Shown: one piece after another, positions 9,941-20,664 of the stretch
Layout of the letters: each line of letters starts with the position of its first letter
Position numbering within the stretch: position 1 is the stretch's first letter
Origin: Zygnema cylindricum
Taxonomy: Eukaryota; Streptophyta; Zygnematophyceae; Zygnematales; Zygnemataceae
Direction: 5' to 3'
DNA length: 64,000 nt
Assembly: GCA_037447655.1 (NCBI GenBank)
Contig: JBBHKE010003041.1
Span: 62,001 to 126,000 of the forward strand
The notes under the pieces: model-generated
Told to the model about the DNA's origin: nothing
What the model saw: only the letters and a program-made list of their open reading frames with translations
Databases searched by the model: none
Translations under genes and position numbers: made by a program

Positions 9941-10725
9941 CTCAAAACCAAACCAAGCAAGAAACTTTCACAAAAACTGGTATGAAAAACAGAAACGTCA
10001 ACAGTTGATTAAAGCCACACCATATACAAAATAGCTCTGCATATCTACCACAATTTAGATGTTATTTTGATGAACACACACACAAATTTACAAATAAGCT
10101 TGCCAACAGATCTATGAGATATCCACAGATGAAAATGTCAAATACAGGCTGTACAATTTTTGACTACAAAGTGTTCATAACTCCAAAAATGTCTAAGTCT
10201 TACTCATATACGCTGAAGCCTATACTGCTGAAAGTACGAAGGCATTCCAGACGTAGAGTAACTACATAACACACTCTACCTAACACAAGGTACGTCATAC
10301 AAAAAGAATCCTACACTAATCAGCTAATCACACAATGACAAAAATCTACTAAACCAAATATTTACAAAGAAGTAGGATACTGTATGCCATGTCATTTTCC
10401 GTTTATGTGGTCCACACAGACCAGCTTTTGTCGGCGGTCTCCGTCCGCCGCGTCCATAACAAATTCGGCACCTTAAACAAATCTCCATGTGTCATTTCGT
10501 CCTCAAGTGTATTTATGCACCAACAAACGGATATTTTTCGACTGTCTTCTTTCTTATAGTGACATGTGTCTCGGGAGTGTATACAAAGGTGAACTCCCTA
10601 CTGAGATAGTGGAACATCTATTCTGGTTTGTATTGAACCAAATTTAAAACGAAATATACGCTAAGTCGTAAAAATCTCTCTCCCTCACACTCGAGGCATA
10701 GAGAGGACTAAAGCTTTCCAAAACA
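9885..10725 (-). mobile_element. K-type LTR shared by K (3') and K2 (5'), 841 bp
   Basis: In sense it begins TGTTTTGGAAAGC at 10725, directly after the polypurine tract of K, and ends GAACAACA at 9885, directly before the primer site of K2. It includes a GGCGG...CCGCC hairpin (about 10430-10450) also seen at 22140 and 26205. It is only about 85% identical (by eye) to the other K LTR at 14789-15322. Confidence 0.85.
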
Positions 10726-10732
10726 ACGCTCC

Positions 10733-11319
10733 CCTAAAGCTTTAGACTCTGCTAGCCACTTAAGCCACATGCCTCTCTGCAAAACTTTTATTTGGGTGCA
10801 AGCAAGGGTTTAGTCATCATGTCAGGGACCATCTGCTCATCAGGTAAATAACTGAGTTTCAAAACTCTTCCCATAACCTTCTCTCTCACAAAGTGTAGCT
10901 TGATATCAATGGCTTGCCCTTAAAGTGATAGCTAGTGTTAGATGCAATTGCAATAGCAGCCTGATTGTCACAACACACTTTCTAAGGTCTTGATTGCATA
11001 GATAAATGCTCTTGGAGGAAAGACTTTACCCAAAGTACCTCCTTCACAGCTGAGCTGGCCGCCATGTACTCAGCCTCCATAGGAGACTTAGCTGTCACCT
11101 TCTAAAGTTTGCTGCTCCAACAGCATGTGCCACTACCAATTTTCAAAATATATTCGGTGGTAGAGCAACAGCTTGGCATATCCCCATAGCTTGCATCGCT
11201 TTTTGTCTGAATTTTCACTTCGTCTCCGCCGAGAGAGAGTTGAAGGTTTCAAGTTCTAGCAAGATACCGAAGAACTCTTTTTGCTGCCTCCAGTCTGACT
11301 TCTTTGGATTTTGCAGACT
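10733..11319 (-). pseudogene. copia RNase H, K
   Basis: The minus strand reads LEAAKRVLRYLART, SDASYGDMPS, SPMEAEYMAASSAVKEVLWVKS and CDNQAAIAIASN, covering the catalytic D, E and D of copia RNase H. Stops interrupt it after LART, in SSKL-KVTAKS and near the end (CGLSG-QSLKL, where TGG became TAG). RNase H would remove the RNA strand during cDNA synthesis. Confidence 0.85.
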
Positions 11320-12222
11320 TTAGCTTAAGGCTCCAACAGCTGCTGCAATATCCGGACGGGTACAATTTATAAAGTAGATAAGGCTTCCCACAATCTGCCT
11401 GTAAGGAATGGAGCACATAGAATTTGCCTCCCCTGACTCCAAAGAGTCATCAATCACAATCCCACCATATGATTTTTTCCCCTCTATTTCGTGCTTGAAC
11501 TCCATTGGAGTAGCACTCCCTTTTGCCTCTGACATGCCAAACCTTTCAAGCATATTCCCAATGACTTCCTTGTGTGTGAAATAAATTAGTCTTTGTTTCC
11601 TTTCCCTTTCTACTTGAATTCCCAAAATATACTTAGCCTCCCCTAAATCTTTCATTTCGAACCGGGAATTCAAAGTTGTTTTTATTTTGTTAATATCTTT
11701 AAGTGATTTGCTTACCAGCAACAAATCATCAACGTAAACAACAATATATATCACTCCATCTTCCCCTTCTATAACATAAACTGAATGATATGAACTGATT
11801 CTAGTAAAGCCAAGATTTGTCAAAAATTCATCCAGCTTCAAGTTCCACTGTCGTGGAGCCTGCTTTAGACCATAAAGGGACTTCAACAGTTTACAGACCA
11901 GATTTTCTTTCCCTATTTCTACATACCCTTCTAGTTGCTTCATAAATATAACTTCCTCTAAATCCCCATGCAAGAAACCCATCTTCACATCCATTTGATG
12001 CAATTTTATGTCCTCAATTGCTGCTAGAGATAAGAGAATCCTAACAGTAGGAAAACAAACTACAAGGGAGAAAGTCTCTTCGTAGTCAATGTCGTCTTTT
12101 TGACTATATCCCTTAGCAACAAACCTTGCCTTATATCTCTCAATGGTGTTATCCGGATTCAGTTTTAACTTGAATACCCACTTACAACCAATCGCTTTCC
12201 GAATCCGGTGGAAGTTCCACAA
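11320..12222 (-). CDS. copia reverse transcriptase, K (open segment of 300 residues)
   Basis: The open frame reads CKWVFKLKLNPDNTIERYKAR, KMGFLHGDLEEVIFMKQ, LYGLKQAPRQWNLKLDEFL, IYIVVYVDDLLLVSKS and DLGEAKYILGIQVE, all in order. The catalytic YVDD is intact. The frame ends in the connection to RNase H (CTRPDIAAAVGALS). One motif is weakened: usual KTAFLHG is KMGFLHG. As an isolated fragment without start or promoter it is best seen as part of a decayed polyprotein. Confidence 0.85.
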   Translation of the reverse strand: MWNFHRIRKAIGCKWVFKLKLNPDNTIERYKARFVAKGYSQKDDIDYEETFSLVVCFPTVRILLSLAAIEDIKLHQMDVKMGFLHGDLEEVIFMKQLEGYVEIGKENLVCKLLKSLYGLKQAPRQWNLKLDEFLTNLGFTRISSYHSVYVIEGEDGVIYIVVYVDDLLLVSKSLKDINKIKTTLNSRFEMKDLGEAKYILGIQVERERKQRLIYFTHKEVIGNMLERFGMSEAKGSATPMEFKHEIEGKKSYGGIVIDDSLESGEANSMCSIPYRQIVGSLIYFINCTRPDIAAAVGALS

Positions 12223-12252
12223 GCTCCCAAGTTTGAGCCTCCATGATTGACT

Positions 12253-12650
12253 TTATCTCGTCATTTGCCGCAGCAATCCATAGATCTTTTCCTGGAACTG
12301 AGAAGGCTTCTTGAATGGTAAATGGCTCTTCGTACTTGTAGAATAAGCATGATCCACTCGGTCACCTTTCAGTCGGTTGCTTTGTCTTCTTCCCCCCTGG
12401 AAAATCTGAGGCGAGAACTGTTGGTCCCCGACGCAATCTTGGAGGAGGAGAAGGAGGAGGAGGAGGACCAAACGCTGTTGCATTAGTAGGTGGATGTGGC
12501 AGTCCAGATTAAGAGGAAGAAGTTGTTGATTGCTTGAAGGGAATCTACTCAAGGATGACATATTCTTGCGGTTTTTCGGCCTTTTCCGCCTCATTCATGC
12601 TAAAAACATCGAGAGGTTGACTCTCTTCCTTGATCTGAACATTCTTAACA
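12253..12650 (-). pseudogene. integrase-RT linker of copia K
   Basis: A low-complexity stretch between integrase and RT contains a Q/L-rich tract and GGRRQSNRLKGDRVDHAYSTS. This corresponds to RGRRQSSRLRGDRVQSAFSAS in element M. Frame breaks lie on both sides. Confidence 0.7.
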
Positions 12651-12667
12651 ATCTAAATTGAATTTTT

Positions 12668-13195
12668 CTAAGGATTATACACTCTATATCCTACAGATTC
12701 ATCATCATAGCCAAAAAATATCCCAAGTTTAGATTTCAGACTTAATTTCCAATTTGGAAGATTATCCAACATAAAACACTTACTTCCTAAGACTCTAAAG
12801 TGACTGACATTTGGCTTCCTTCCTGTCCAAATATCATAAGGTGTTTTATCATTTACGGATCTGGTTTCTATTCTATTTCTAATGTAAGAAGCACATTGAA
12901 AAGCTTCCCCCCAAAATTTTGGATCCACACCTTTATCCATAATCATAGATATAGCACATTCAGTCAAAGTTCTATTGAGTCTTTCAGCCACACCATTCTG
13001 TTTTGGAGTGTAAGGAACAGTAAACTCATGATAAATTCCATTTTCTTTCAAATATTCAGCAAAATCATTCGATACATACTCTCCACCGTTGTCAGATCTC
13101 AAAGCAAGGATCGGTTTCCCGTGAAGTTTCTCCGCCCAAATTCGGAAATGCTTGAAATGTGTAAAGACTTCGCTCTTTTCTTTCTTGAAGTACAC
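12668..13195 (-). pseudogene. copia integrase core, K
   Basis: This is identical to the K2 copy at 7761-8288 except for a single residue (YIRN versus YIRY). It retains RSDNGGEYVSNDF and NGVAERLNRTL. It is followed in sense by the K linker and RT, so it shows what K2 has lost. Confidence 0.9.
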
Positions 13196-13861
13196 TCAAC
13201 TACAACGTGAGTAGTCATTGGTGAAGGTAACAAGGTATTTGCTGCCACCAAGGGAAGGAACTTTGGATGGTCCACATACATCCGAGTGGATATGGCCGAG
13301 AAGATCATTTGCGAGAAAATCCGAGGTCTGTGAAAGGGGAAGCTTATGAAGCTTTCTGAGAGCACAACCATCACAAAAATGGGATTCTTTTAGACCAAGC
13401 TTGACACCTTCTATCATATTAGTCTTCACTATCTTTTCAAGCCTCTCATTATGAACATGCCCAAGTCTTTTATGCCACAAAACATTTTCAGAAAGGACAA
13501 TGGAGTACACAAAATCAACTTTATTAACCAGGTCCCGATACAACATCTTTGGGCCTCTAGTTCCCACTAAGGCTACTCTCCCATCTTTGCTTACTATCTT
13601 TTTGCCTTTGCTCTAAAGGACATCAAAACCCTTACTCTTTGCAACTGAGGTAGAACACAAATTTTTCTTATATTTAGGCACATATAAAACATCATGCAAA
13701 GTTCTTTTTACAGCTTTGCCATCTATCTCACAATTTAGATCCATGCTATCCTTAGCATTAGCTTCCACCGTGGCACCACAAGCATAGGGATAGGTGTCAT
13801 ATCCTTGAAATATGATTTGTTCCAACACATATGGGAGGAAATCTCGGAGTCCATAATCCAC
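13196..13861 (-). pseudogene. copia GAG-pre-integrase and protease end, K
   Basis: This has the same content as 8289-8957: LWHKRLGHVHNERL, HFCDGCALRKLHKLPL and HSDVCGPSKVPSLGG. A 3-bp difference near 13533 (DLVN versus MDLVN) is one of the few changes from K2. It carries the same frame breaks as K2. Confidence 0.85.
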
Positions 13862-14043
13862 CCGAGATCTTTCTCTCCCTCCATCATCTTGGCCATAGAA
13901 AAGAGCTCGGTGTCGTTAGATTTTTTAGGTAAACTGACAACCTCAAATTTCTCCTTCTCAGTCTCCTTCACCGGTTCCTCTTCCTCCGTTGAAAAAGCCG
14001 CAATTTTGCTTGGAGGTTTTGGTGTAAATGGAGCTCCTCTCAC
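13735..14043 (-). pseudogene. copia protease N-terminal part, K
   Basis: The segment reads WIMDSEISSHMCWN, with the same D-S-E in place of D-S-G as in K2. The shared lesion shows that the two copies descend from one already defective parent. Confidence 0.85.
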
Positions 14044-14157
14044 CTTCTATCCTTTGCGATAAGAACGTGTTTCACACGCTTTTATATACAAAGGACTGAA
14101 TCTGTACAAATGACCATTATTTTAGCAATAAACACACCTTTCATACTGCTGAAAAGA

Positions 14158-14844
14158 CTAATTTCCTTGAAATCTATTATCCCTCTGAAAATGAGCATTG
14201 TAAGCTACAGCTGGCTTTCCACAATTAAATGCCAGCTGATTTGCTTCTTCTTCTAACACATACTCTATAGCTGTAGCTATATTCCAATGTGTCTTATCCA
14301 ATTTTTTTAGTTCATAATAGGCACCTTTATATTGAGTAGGAAGCCCCCTCACTAGAATCATAGATTGGTGATAGTCAGGAAAAGAACCCCCCGAACATGC
14401 ATTTTCTGCAGCTAAAAGTCTGAATTTATTACAGTATTCTGCCATGTTCCATCTGTATACTTATATTCCCAGATTTGCCAAACAGTTATAATCCAGTAAT
14501 AATCTAATTCTGTGCATTAGCCTTAGAATATGTCTTTTTCAAAGCATCTCAGATTTTGATGCTTTAGTAGCCTGAATGTATGTCATATGCAACTCCTTAG
14601 ATATCATTAATTTTATTAGATGAAGAGCGTGCTCATTTTTTTTATCATAGCTAGCACCACTTTCTGCCATAGATCCATTAACAACATCAAAAAGCTTCAC
14701 TTGTACAAAGTAAGACTTGACAAGATCTGCCCAATACAAATATTCTCTCCTATCAAAAACCGGAATTCGTGAAGGTGGGCCCATAACCTGTTATTCTGAG
14801 AAAATAGTTGGAACCGAAGACGATGAAGATGCAGGTGTAGGCAT
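14158..14844 (-). pseudogene. copia Gag, K
   Basis: The start ATG is at 14844 inside the LTR (MPTPASSSSSVPTIFSE), followed by a TAA near the LTR end, then QVMGPPSRIPVFDRREYLYW and the same gag segments and stops as K2. Confidence 0.85.
14774..14788 (-). other. half-tRNA-iMet primer-binding site, K
   Basis: The sense sequence GGTTATGGGCCCACC adjoins the LTR end at 14789. Confidence 0.85.
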
Positions 14845-15322
14845 CTCAAAACCAAACCAAGCAAAAAACTTTCATAAAAACTGGTCTGTAAAACAGCAAC
14901 TTCAACAGTTGATAAAAGCCAAACCAGAGTTACAATAGCTCTGTAAATCGATCACAATTTAGATATTATCGAGATAAACTTACACACAAAATTACAAGTA
15001 AATATGCCAACAAATCTGAGAGATATTCACAGATAAAAATGTCAAAAACAGGTTGTACAGTTTTTGACTACAAAGTGTTCATAACTCCAAAAATGTCGAA
15101 GTCCTACTCATATACGCTGAAGCCAATGCTGCTGAAAGTACGGAAGCATTCCAGCCGTATAGTAACTACCTAACACACTCTACCTAACACAAGGTACGTC
15201 ATACAAAAAGAATCCTACACTAATCAGCTAACCACATATTGACATAAATCTACTAAACGAAATATTTACAAAGGAGTAGGATTCTGTATGCCATGTCATT
15301 TTTCGTTTATGTGATCCACACG
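14789..15322 (-). mobile_element. 5' LTR of K, proximal part
   Basis: It matches the left 530 bp of the LTR at 9885-10725 and stops at CCACACG where element M begins. The remaining part of the LTR lies at 22095-22431. Confidence 0.85.
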
Positions 15323-15964
15323 TGTTGTTTTAAGAAAGTTGTAGTTCTCTCTCTGCCTCAGCTGTTCAGGAATTAAGCTATTTTTGGTTGAGTTCGATTC
15401 ATTACTTACCAAAATTAGTGTGATAGTGAAGTTGGGAGTTCACGGTTCATTCACACTTGGGACACGCGTTGTCACTTGAGAGAATGCCTGTGTATGTCCT
15501 CCGTGGACGTACGACAATTCGGCAAGACCACGGGACTTCGTGAAGTCAGTTCTACTGTGCCAAATCCTCTAATCGGACCGCTGACAGCCGCAGCCAACAA
15601 ATAGTGACGAGGCGAGACTAGATCATTATCACTTTACGTTGTTTGAACTTCGGTGTAAATATTTGGTAGAATAGAACTTTGTTCGTAGTGAATTATTTGT
15701 TGTGATAGAATGTTAGATGTACGGCTGGAATGCTTCCGTAAAGCTTAGAGTAGTTTCGGTGTATAGAAGTAGGTGTTGATATTTATGTATTTTCTAGGTC
15801 TGTTTTAGGATATAAAAGTAGCAGAGGCAGTCTGCCTCTAATCTCCTTCTCCGAGCCCCCACACTTGTTGTAGTCACTGAAGGCTTGATAGGGAGCTAGA
15901 GCCATGGCTGCCTAAGCTCACTTGAGAAGACAGGGGGTGGATTAGATAGATTTACCAAAAGTTA

Positions 15965-16045
15965 CTTGACGGACCCATGAATTGATCCTGGTACCTGCCG
16001 TCCGTCAAGTTCCAATAGCTGTTAGCTCTAACCGTTAAGTCTATG
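15965..16045 (-). other. tRNA-like segment in LTR N
   Basis: A 10-bp perfect stem, CTTGACGGAC (15965-15974) with GTCCGTCAAG (16000-16009), encloses a T-arm-like hairpin (15975-15991; loop ATCAATT on the minus strand). A D-arm-like tract lies at about 16015-16040. Confidence 0.6.
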
Positions 16046-16577
16046 ACACATATTACGATATATAAGGTTCGATAAATATATTAATCTTAACTTGTAGATT
16101 AATTCGTTTAACGGCGAATAGATACTTAGTGCATGGATACAGTTTGATTTAGTACGGAGTACGGTATGGGGACGCATCGGATACCGCGCATTTGTTTCGA
16201 TAGCGAAACAAATACCGCGCGTCGAATTTCAGCGGCTAGGATTATAGTCGGTTTTTATCGGACGGCCGCGATCGGCGCCGCGATCACAAAAAATGTACTT
16301 TTGGCGTTTTGCGGTCTTTGCCACGTCAGATGATACGTGGCGTGATAACATTAGATTACGGGAATTCCGGAGATTACAGGAACTAATCTTGATTTAACAC
16401 GTGTCGACATTTTGGCCATGTCGTACAATGGTCGTACAGAAAGTACACCGGCACCTGTACTTTTATGTACAACACAGTAATTTGATTGGTGCCGTACTTC
16501 AATAGATAGAGTTTTAGAGGGGGAATAGGACTTAGAAAGTTTTGGGTAGGTAGCTGCCTCTCTCAGAGAGCACATTG

Positions 16578-16583
16578 TATAAA
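16578..16583 (+). promoter_or_regulatory. TATA box of E-type LTR N
   Basis: TATAAA sits in a GTATAAATGGCAAA context that recurs in the E1 LTRs. It lies about 70 bp before the twin hairpins and about 370 bp before the LTR end, a suitable site for the U3 promoter. Confidence 0.65.
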
Positions 16584-16648
16584 TGGCAAACTTTGGCTAG
16601 TCATAACAATACATTTATTTGACCATTTTCAGCGATTCTTTTTGCTGC

Positions 16649-16683
16649 GGACTCAAGGGAGTCCAAGCTACACAAGGGTGTAG
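16649..16683 (+). other. twin leader hairpins, LTR N
   Basis: GGACTC-AAGG-GAGTCC (16649-16664), AAG, CTACAC-AAGG-GTGTAG (16668-16683). Both stems are six perfect pairs and both loops are AAGG. Confidence 0.75.
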
Positions 16684-17211
16684 TCGGTCAGAGTGTTTGT
16701 CCGCCAGGGTGGCTGCATTTCTAAGGGAAAGTCAAAGTGGGTGAATGTGTCCAAAACTCATATTCTAACTTTGCATTTTGTGGTGGAACTGAGCACACAG
16801 AAAGTCTTATTTCACAGGGGTGAAGCTACAATTGGTTTGTGATTGGCAAGGGGTCAGTCATTTGGGTTTATATCAACTTTGAGTCGTCACTATCTAGATT
16901 AGCTTCTTTTGGATCTGCGATTTCTGTGGGCAATGGAGCACACAGAGTTTCAGTAGGACTTAGGGAATTTGATTTTTAGGAACAAATGATTGAAAATTGT
17001 ACACTTAGTTTTATGTAATTTCATTTCTTTATATCTCAAGGTTTTTTTAGCGAAATTCATTGAAATTTTTTGTGTTTGTTCCTTTTTATGTTATCTACAA
17101 TGTGGTGAATCATCATGACCTTTGGATTTTTTTTCTGAAATTTATAGTCTGTCAAAGTTGCTGTTCAGCCATTGGTATTTGTGGAAGATTCCTCTTTTGT
17201 TTTGTTCTACG

Positions 17212-17628
17212 ATGACTACTGCTGCATCTTCTTCATCATCAGTGCCAGCAGTTGTCTCAAAACAAGAGGTCACCGGCCCGCCTTCACGAATTCCGGTCTT
17301 TGATAGACGGGAATATCTGTATTGGGCAGATTTGGTTAAGTCTTACTTTAAGCAAGTGAAACTTATTGATGTGTTAAATAGATCACTGGCAGAATCTGAT
17401 GCCAGCTTTGATCAGAAAAATGACCAGGCTTTGCATTTAGTAAAGCTTATGATATCAAAAGAATTGCATATGACACATATTAATGTTACAAAGGCATCAC
17501 AATTGTGGGATGCTTTGAAATCTTCTTATGTTAAAGCTAGTGACCAGCATGAGATTATAACTGCTGGTCAGATCTATGAGTATAAGTACACAGGTGGTAG
17601 CATGGTGGAATACACTAATCAGTTTTGA
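17212..17628 (+). pseudogene. copia Gag, M
   Basis: The start ATG at 17212 lies in the LTR (MTTAASSSSSVPAVVSKQ). Translation passes through the altered primer site as EVTGPPSRIPVFDRREYLYW and continues through SLAESDASFDQKNDQALHLV and HMTHINVTKASQLWDALKSS. A TGA ends it at 17626-17628, after which the same frame continues. The family uses this protein to build particles. Confidence 0.9.
17268..17282 (+). other. decayed half-tRNA primer-binding site, M
   Basis: GGTCACCGGCCCGCC corresponds to GGTTATGGGCCCACC with substitutions at five positions. Confidence 0.65.
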
Positions 17629-18276
17629 ATGTTACTGTCAGAAAATGCATGTTCTAGGGGAACTTTCTCCCCTTATCATCAGGCCATGATTCTCCTAAAG
17701 AGGCTTCTTAATGAATATAAAGGAGCCTCAGATGAAATGAAAAAATTGTCTAAACCTCTTTGGAATTTGCAAAGAGCGATAGAGTTTATCTTGGCAGAAG
17801 AGGCTACTCAAATAGTTTTAGGATTTGGAAAACCAACTGTAGCATTTACGGCTCAGTTTCAGAGGGAAAGTAGATATCAAGGGAATCAGTTTAATCCTCA
17901 GTTTGAGAAATGTGTGTATTTCTATACTGATGGTCACTCCTTCAGAGCTTGTTCTTTGTATATAAAAGCTCTTGAAACAGTTACCTTTCGGAAAGGATGG
18001 AGACAACGTGGACCTCCCATTTCCCAAAAACCTCGGAATAAAACTGTTGCATTTTCAGCGGAGGATACGGAATTCAAGAAGAAAACGACCGAGGAAACAA
18101 CACCTGATGTGCTCAGTTTTCCAAAAACTGATGACAAAGAGTTCTTCGCTCTTGCCAAACTCGACATGATGGAAGGAGAAAAGGACCTCGGATGGATAAT
18201 GGATTCCGGCAGCTCTTCACACATGTGCTGGAACAAGTCTTGGTTTAAGGAGATGTCTTCTATTCCTTTACGTTAG
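17629..18276 (+). pseudogene. copia Gag C-terminus and protease, M
   Basis: The segment carries the end of Gag, a zinc knuckle in which one cysteine is lost (CVYFYTDGHSFRAC), a linker, and the protease active site LGWIMDSGSSSHMCWNKSWF with D-S-G intact. It ends in a stop at 18274. Aspartic protease would cut the polyprotein inside the particle. Confidence 0.85.
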
Positions 18277-18339
18277 ATCTTTTATGCTTGTGGCTATGCC
18301 GTTGAATCAAATGCCAAAGGAAACATAGATCTGGATTGT

Positions 18340-19107
18340 GTGATAGATGGAAAGGTTGTTAAGAGAACTTTGTATGATGTCTTGTATGTTCAAAAGTTCA
18401 AGAAAAATATGTTTTCTATGTCTGTTGCCGAAAGCAAAGGCTTTGAGGTTCTCCTGAAAAATGGCAAGAAAATAGTGAGCAAGAATAGAAGAGTAGCTCT
18501 AGTAGGAACTAGAGGCCCAAACTTTTTGTACCGCATGGACCTGGCTAAAAAAATTGATTTTGCGTACTCCAGTGTCCTATGTGATAATGTTCTGTGGCAT
18601 AAAAGGCTTGGTCATGTGCATCATGAGAGACTTACTAAGATGATAAACCATAATATGATAGAGGGAGTCAAGCTTGGTCAAAAAGAGTCCCATATTTGTG
18701 ATGGTTGTGCTCTCGGAAAGCTTCACAAGCTTCCTCTACCACAAGTTTCTGATCATCGAGCCACAGATCTCCTTGGTATTATTCACTCTGATGTCTTCGG
18801 CCCTTCCAAAGCTCCCTCTCTTGGTGGCAGCCGCTTCTTTGTCACCTTTACAGACGATTACTCCCGGTATAGTTGCCTATACTTCATGAAGGAGAAGGGA
18901 GAAGTCTTCACTCACTTTAAGCACTACAAAATCTGGGCGAAGAAACTTCACGGCAAATCTATTCTTGCTTTGCGAACGGATAATGGTGGAGAGTATGTGT
19001 CTCATGCATTTGCTGATTTTTTGAAAGAGAATGGCATCTCTCGTGAATTTACTGCTCTGTACACACCAAACAAAATGGTGTTGCCGAGAGACTTAATCGG
19101 ACTTTGA
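18340..19107 (+). pseudogene. copia protease end, GAG-pre-integrase and integrase, M
   Basis: The open stretch reads LYDVLYVQKFKKNMFSMSVAE, LWHKRLGHVHHERL, HICDGCALGKLHKLPL, IIHSDVFGPSKAPSLGG, TFTDDYSRYS and LRTDNGGEYVSHAF. The first two catalytic aspartates are present. A frameshift at about 19065 destroys the usual PKQNGVAE motif, so the glutamate is read in another frame. Confidence 0.9.
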
Positions 19108-19402
19108 CTGAATCTGCTCGATCTATGATGGCCCATAAAGGTGTGGATCCAAAGTTTTGGAGGGAAGCTTTTCATTGTTCTACCTACATCAAAAATAGAG
19201 TGGAAACTTGAGCTGTTAGGGGTAAGACACCTTATGAAGTGTGGACAGGCACAAAGCCAAATGTCAGTCATTTTAAAGTTTTTGGTAGCAAATGTTTTAT
19301 CTTGGATAATCTTCCTAATTGGAAGCTTAGTCTAAAATCAGTACCTGGTGTATTTTTAGGCTATGATGATGAATCTGCATATTATAGAGTCTATAATCCT
19401 TA
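19072..19402 (+). pseudogene. copia integrase C-terminal extension, M
   Basis: In a second frame the sequence continues as NRTLTESARSMMAHKGVDPKFW, SYIKNRVET, stop, then KTPYEVWTGTKPNVSHFKVFG and GYDDESAYYRVYNP. It is the counterpart of the end of the K integrase. Confidence 0.8.
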
Positions 19403-19471
19403 GAGAGGATGACTTCAAACAGCTAGGAATATTCAGATTAAATAAGAAAGTCAATCTGTTGACGATTTAGC

Positions 19472-19813
19472 ATGGATGCAACTGAAAGGAATGAGAAAAT
19501 ACAAGAATATATCATTCTTGAGCAGGTACCTTTTACTCCATCCTCTTCTAATTCTTCTACCTCTCTCCCAAATGCCTCTGGGCCATATAATACTCCTTCT
19601 GGAGCTGCTCCTTCTGTTGATGCTCCTCCCAATACACGCCCTGTGCGGCAAGGTAGGGAACCATCAGTTCTCGCGTCAGATTTTCCGAGGGGAAGAAGGC
19701 AAAGCAGCCGCCTTCGAGGCGACCGAGTTCAGAGTGCTTTTTCTGCAAGCACAGGGGAGCGACTTATATTCATGAAGCTTTTTCTGTTCCTGAAAAGGAG
19801 CATTAGATCTTAG
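19472..19813 (+). pseudogene. integrase-RT linker, M
   Basis: A serine- and proline-rich linker leads to PRGRRQSSRLRGDRVQSAF, shared with K. A stop separates it from RT. Confidence 0.75.
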
Positions 19814-19920
19814 CTGCAAATGAAGAGATAAAGTCAATCATGGAAGCCCAAACTTGGGAACTTGTGGAGCTCCCACCGAACAGGAAAGCTATCAGTTGTA
19901 AGTGGGTCTTCAAATGAAAA

Positions 19921-20649
19921 TTGAATTCTGATAATACAATTGAGAGATATAAAGCTAGACTGGTTGCTAAGGGATTTAGCCAAAAGGAGAGAATTGACTA
20001 TGAAGAGACCTTCTCTCCTGTGGTTCGCTTTCCTACAGTTAGAGTTTTGCTATCTTTTGCTGCAATAGAGGATATGGAATTGCATCAGATGGATGTTAAG
20101 ACTGCTTTCTTGCATGGTGATTTGGAGGAAGTAATTTATATGAAGCAGCCAGAGATATATGCAGAAAAAGGGAAAGAAAATCTGGTCTGTAAACTGTTGA
20201 AGTCCTTGTATGGTCTGAAACAGGCTCCGAGACAATGGAACCTGAAATTAGATGAGTTTTTAACCAATCTTGGCTTTACCAAGATCAATTCAGATCACCC
20301 AGTCTATGTAATGCAAGGTGATGATGGAGTGATTTATGTGGTAGTTTATGTAGATGATTTGCTACTGATTAGCAAATCCATCAATGAGATTAATAAAATA
20401 AAATCAACTTTGAATTCCCGGTTTGAAATGAAAAACTTGGGTGAGGCTAAGTATATTCTAGGAATTCAAGTAGAAAGAGACACGAAACATAAAATTATTT
20501 ATTTAACTCAAAAGGAAGCAATCAAGAACATGTTAGAAAAGTTTGGCATAACAGACGCAAAGGGGAGTGCCATTCCTATGGAATTCAGGCAGAAATTGGA
20601 GGGCACGGAAATGGATGGTGGTGTTTTGGTTGATCATTACTCAGATTAA
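19921..20649 (+). pseudogene. copia reverse transcriptase, M
   Basis: The open segment of 242 residues has ERYKARLVAKGFSQKERIDYE, DVKTAFLHGDLEEVIYMKQ, LYGLKQAPRQWNLKLDEFL, IYVVVYVDDLLLISKS and LGEAKYILGIQVE. YVDD is intact. The preceding CKWVFK motif is present but separated by a stop at about 19915. The segment ends with a stop before the RNase H junction. Confidence 0.9.
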
Positions 20650-20664
20650 GGGGAGGCAGATTCT

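Larger units (their letters stand above)
15774..16952 (+). mobile_element. solo E-type LTR N (1179 bp) with 5-bp target duplication
   Basis: It starts TGTTGATATTTATG and ends GAGTTTCA. GTAGG flanks both ends (15769-15773 and 16953-16957). The uninterrupted target is preserved in the 3' LTR of M (AGAAGTAGGACTTAG near 21800). No internal region remains, so two LTRs have recombined. Confidence 0.95.
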
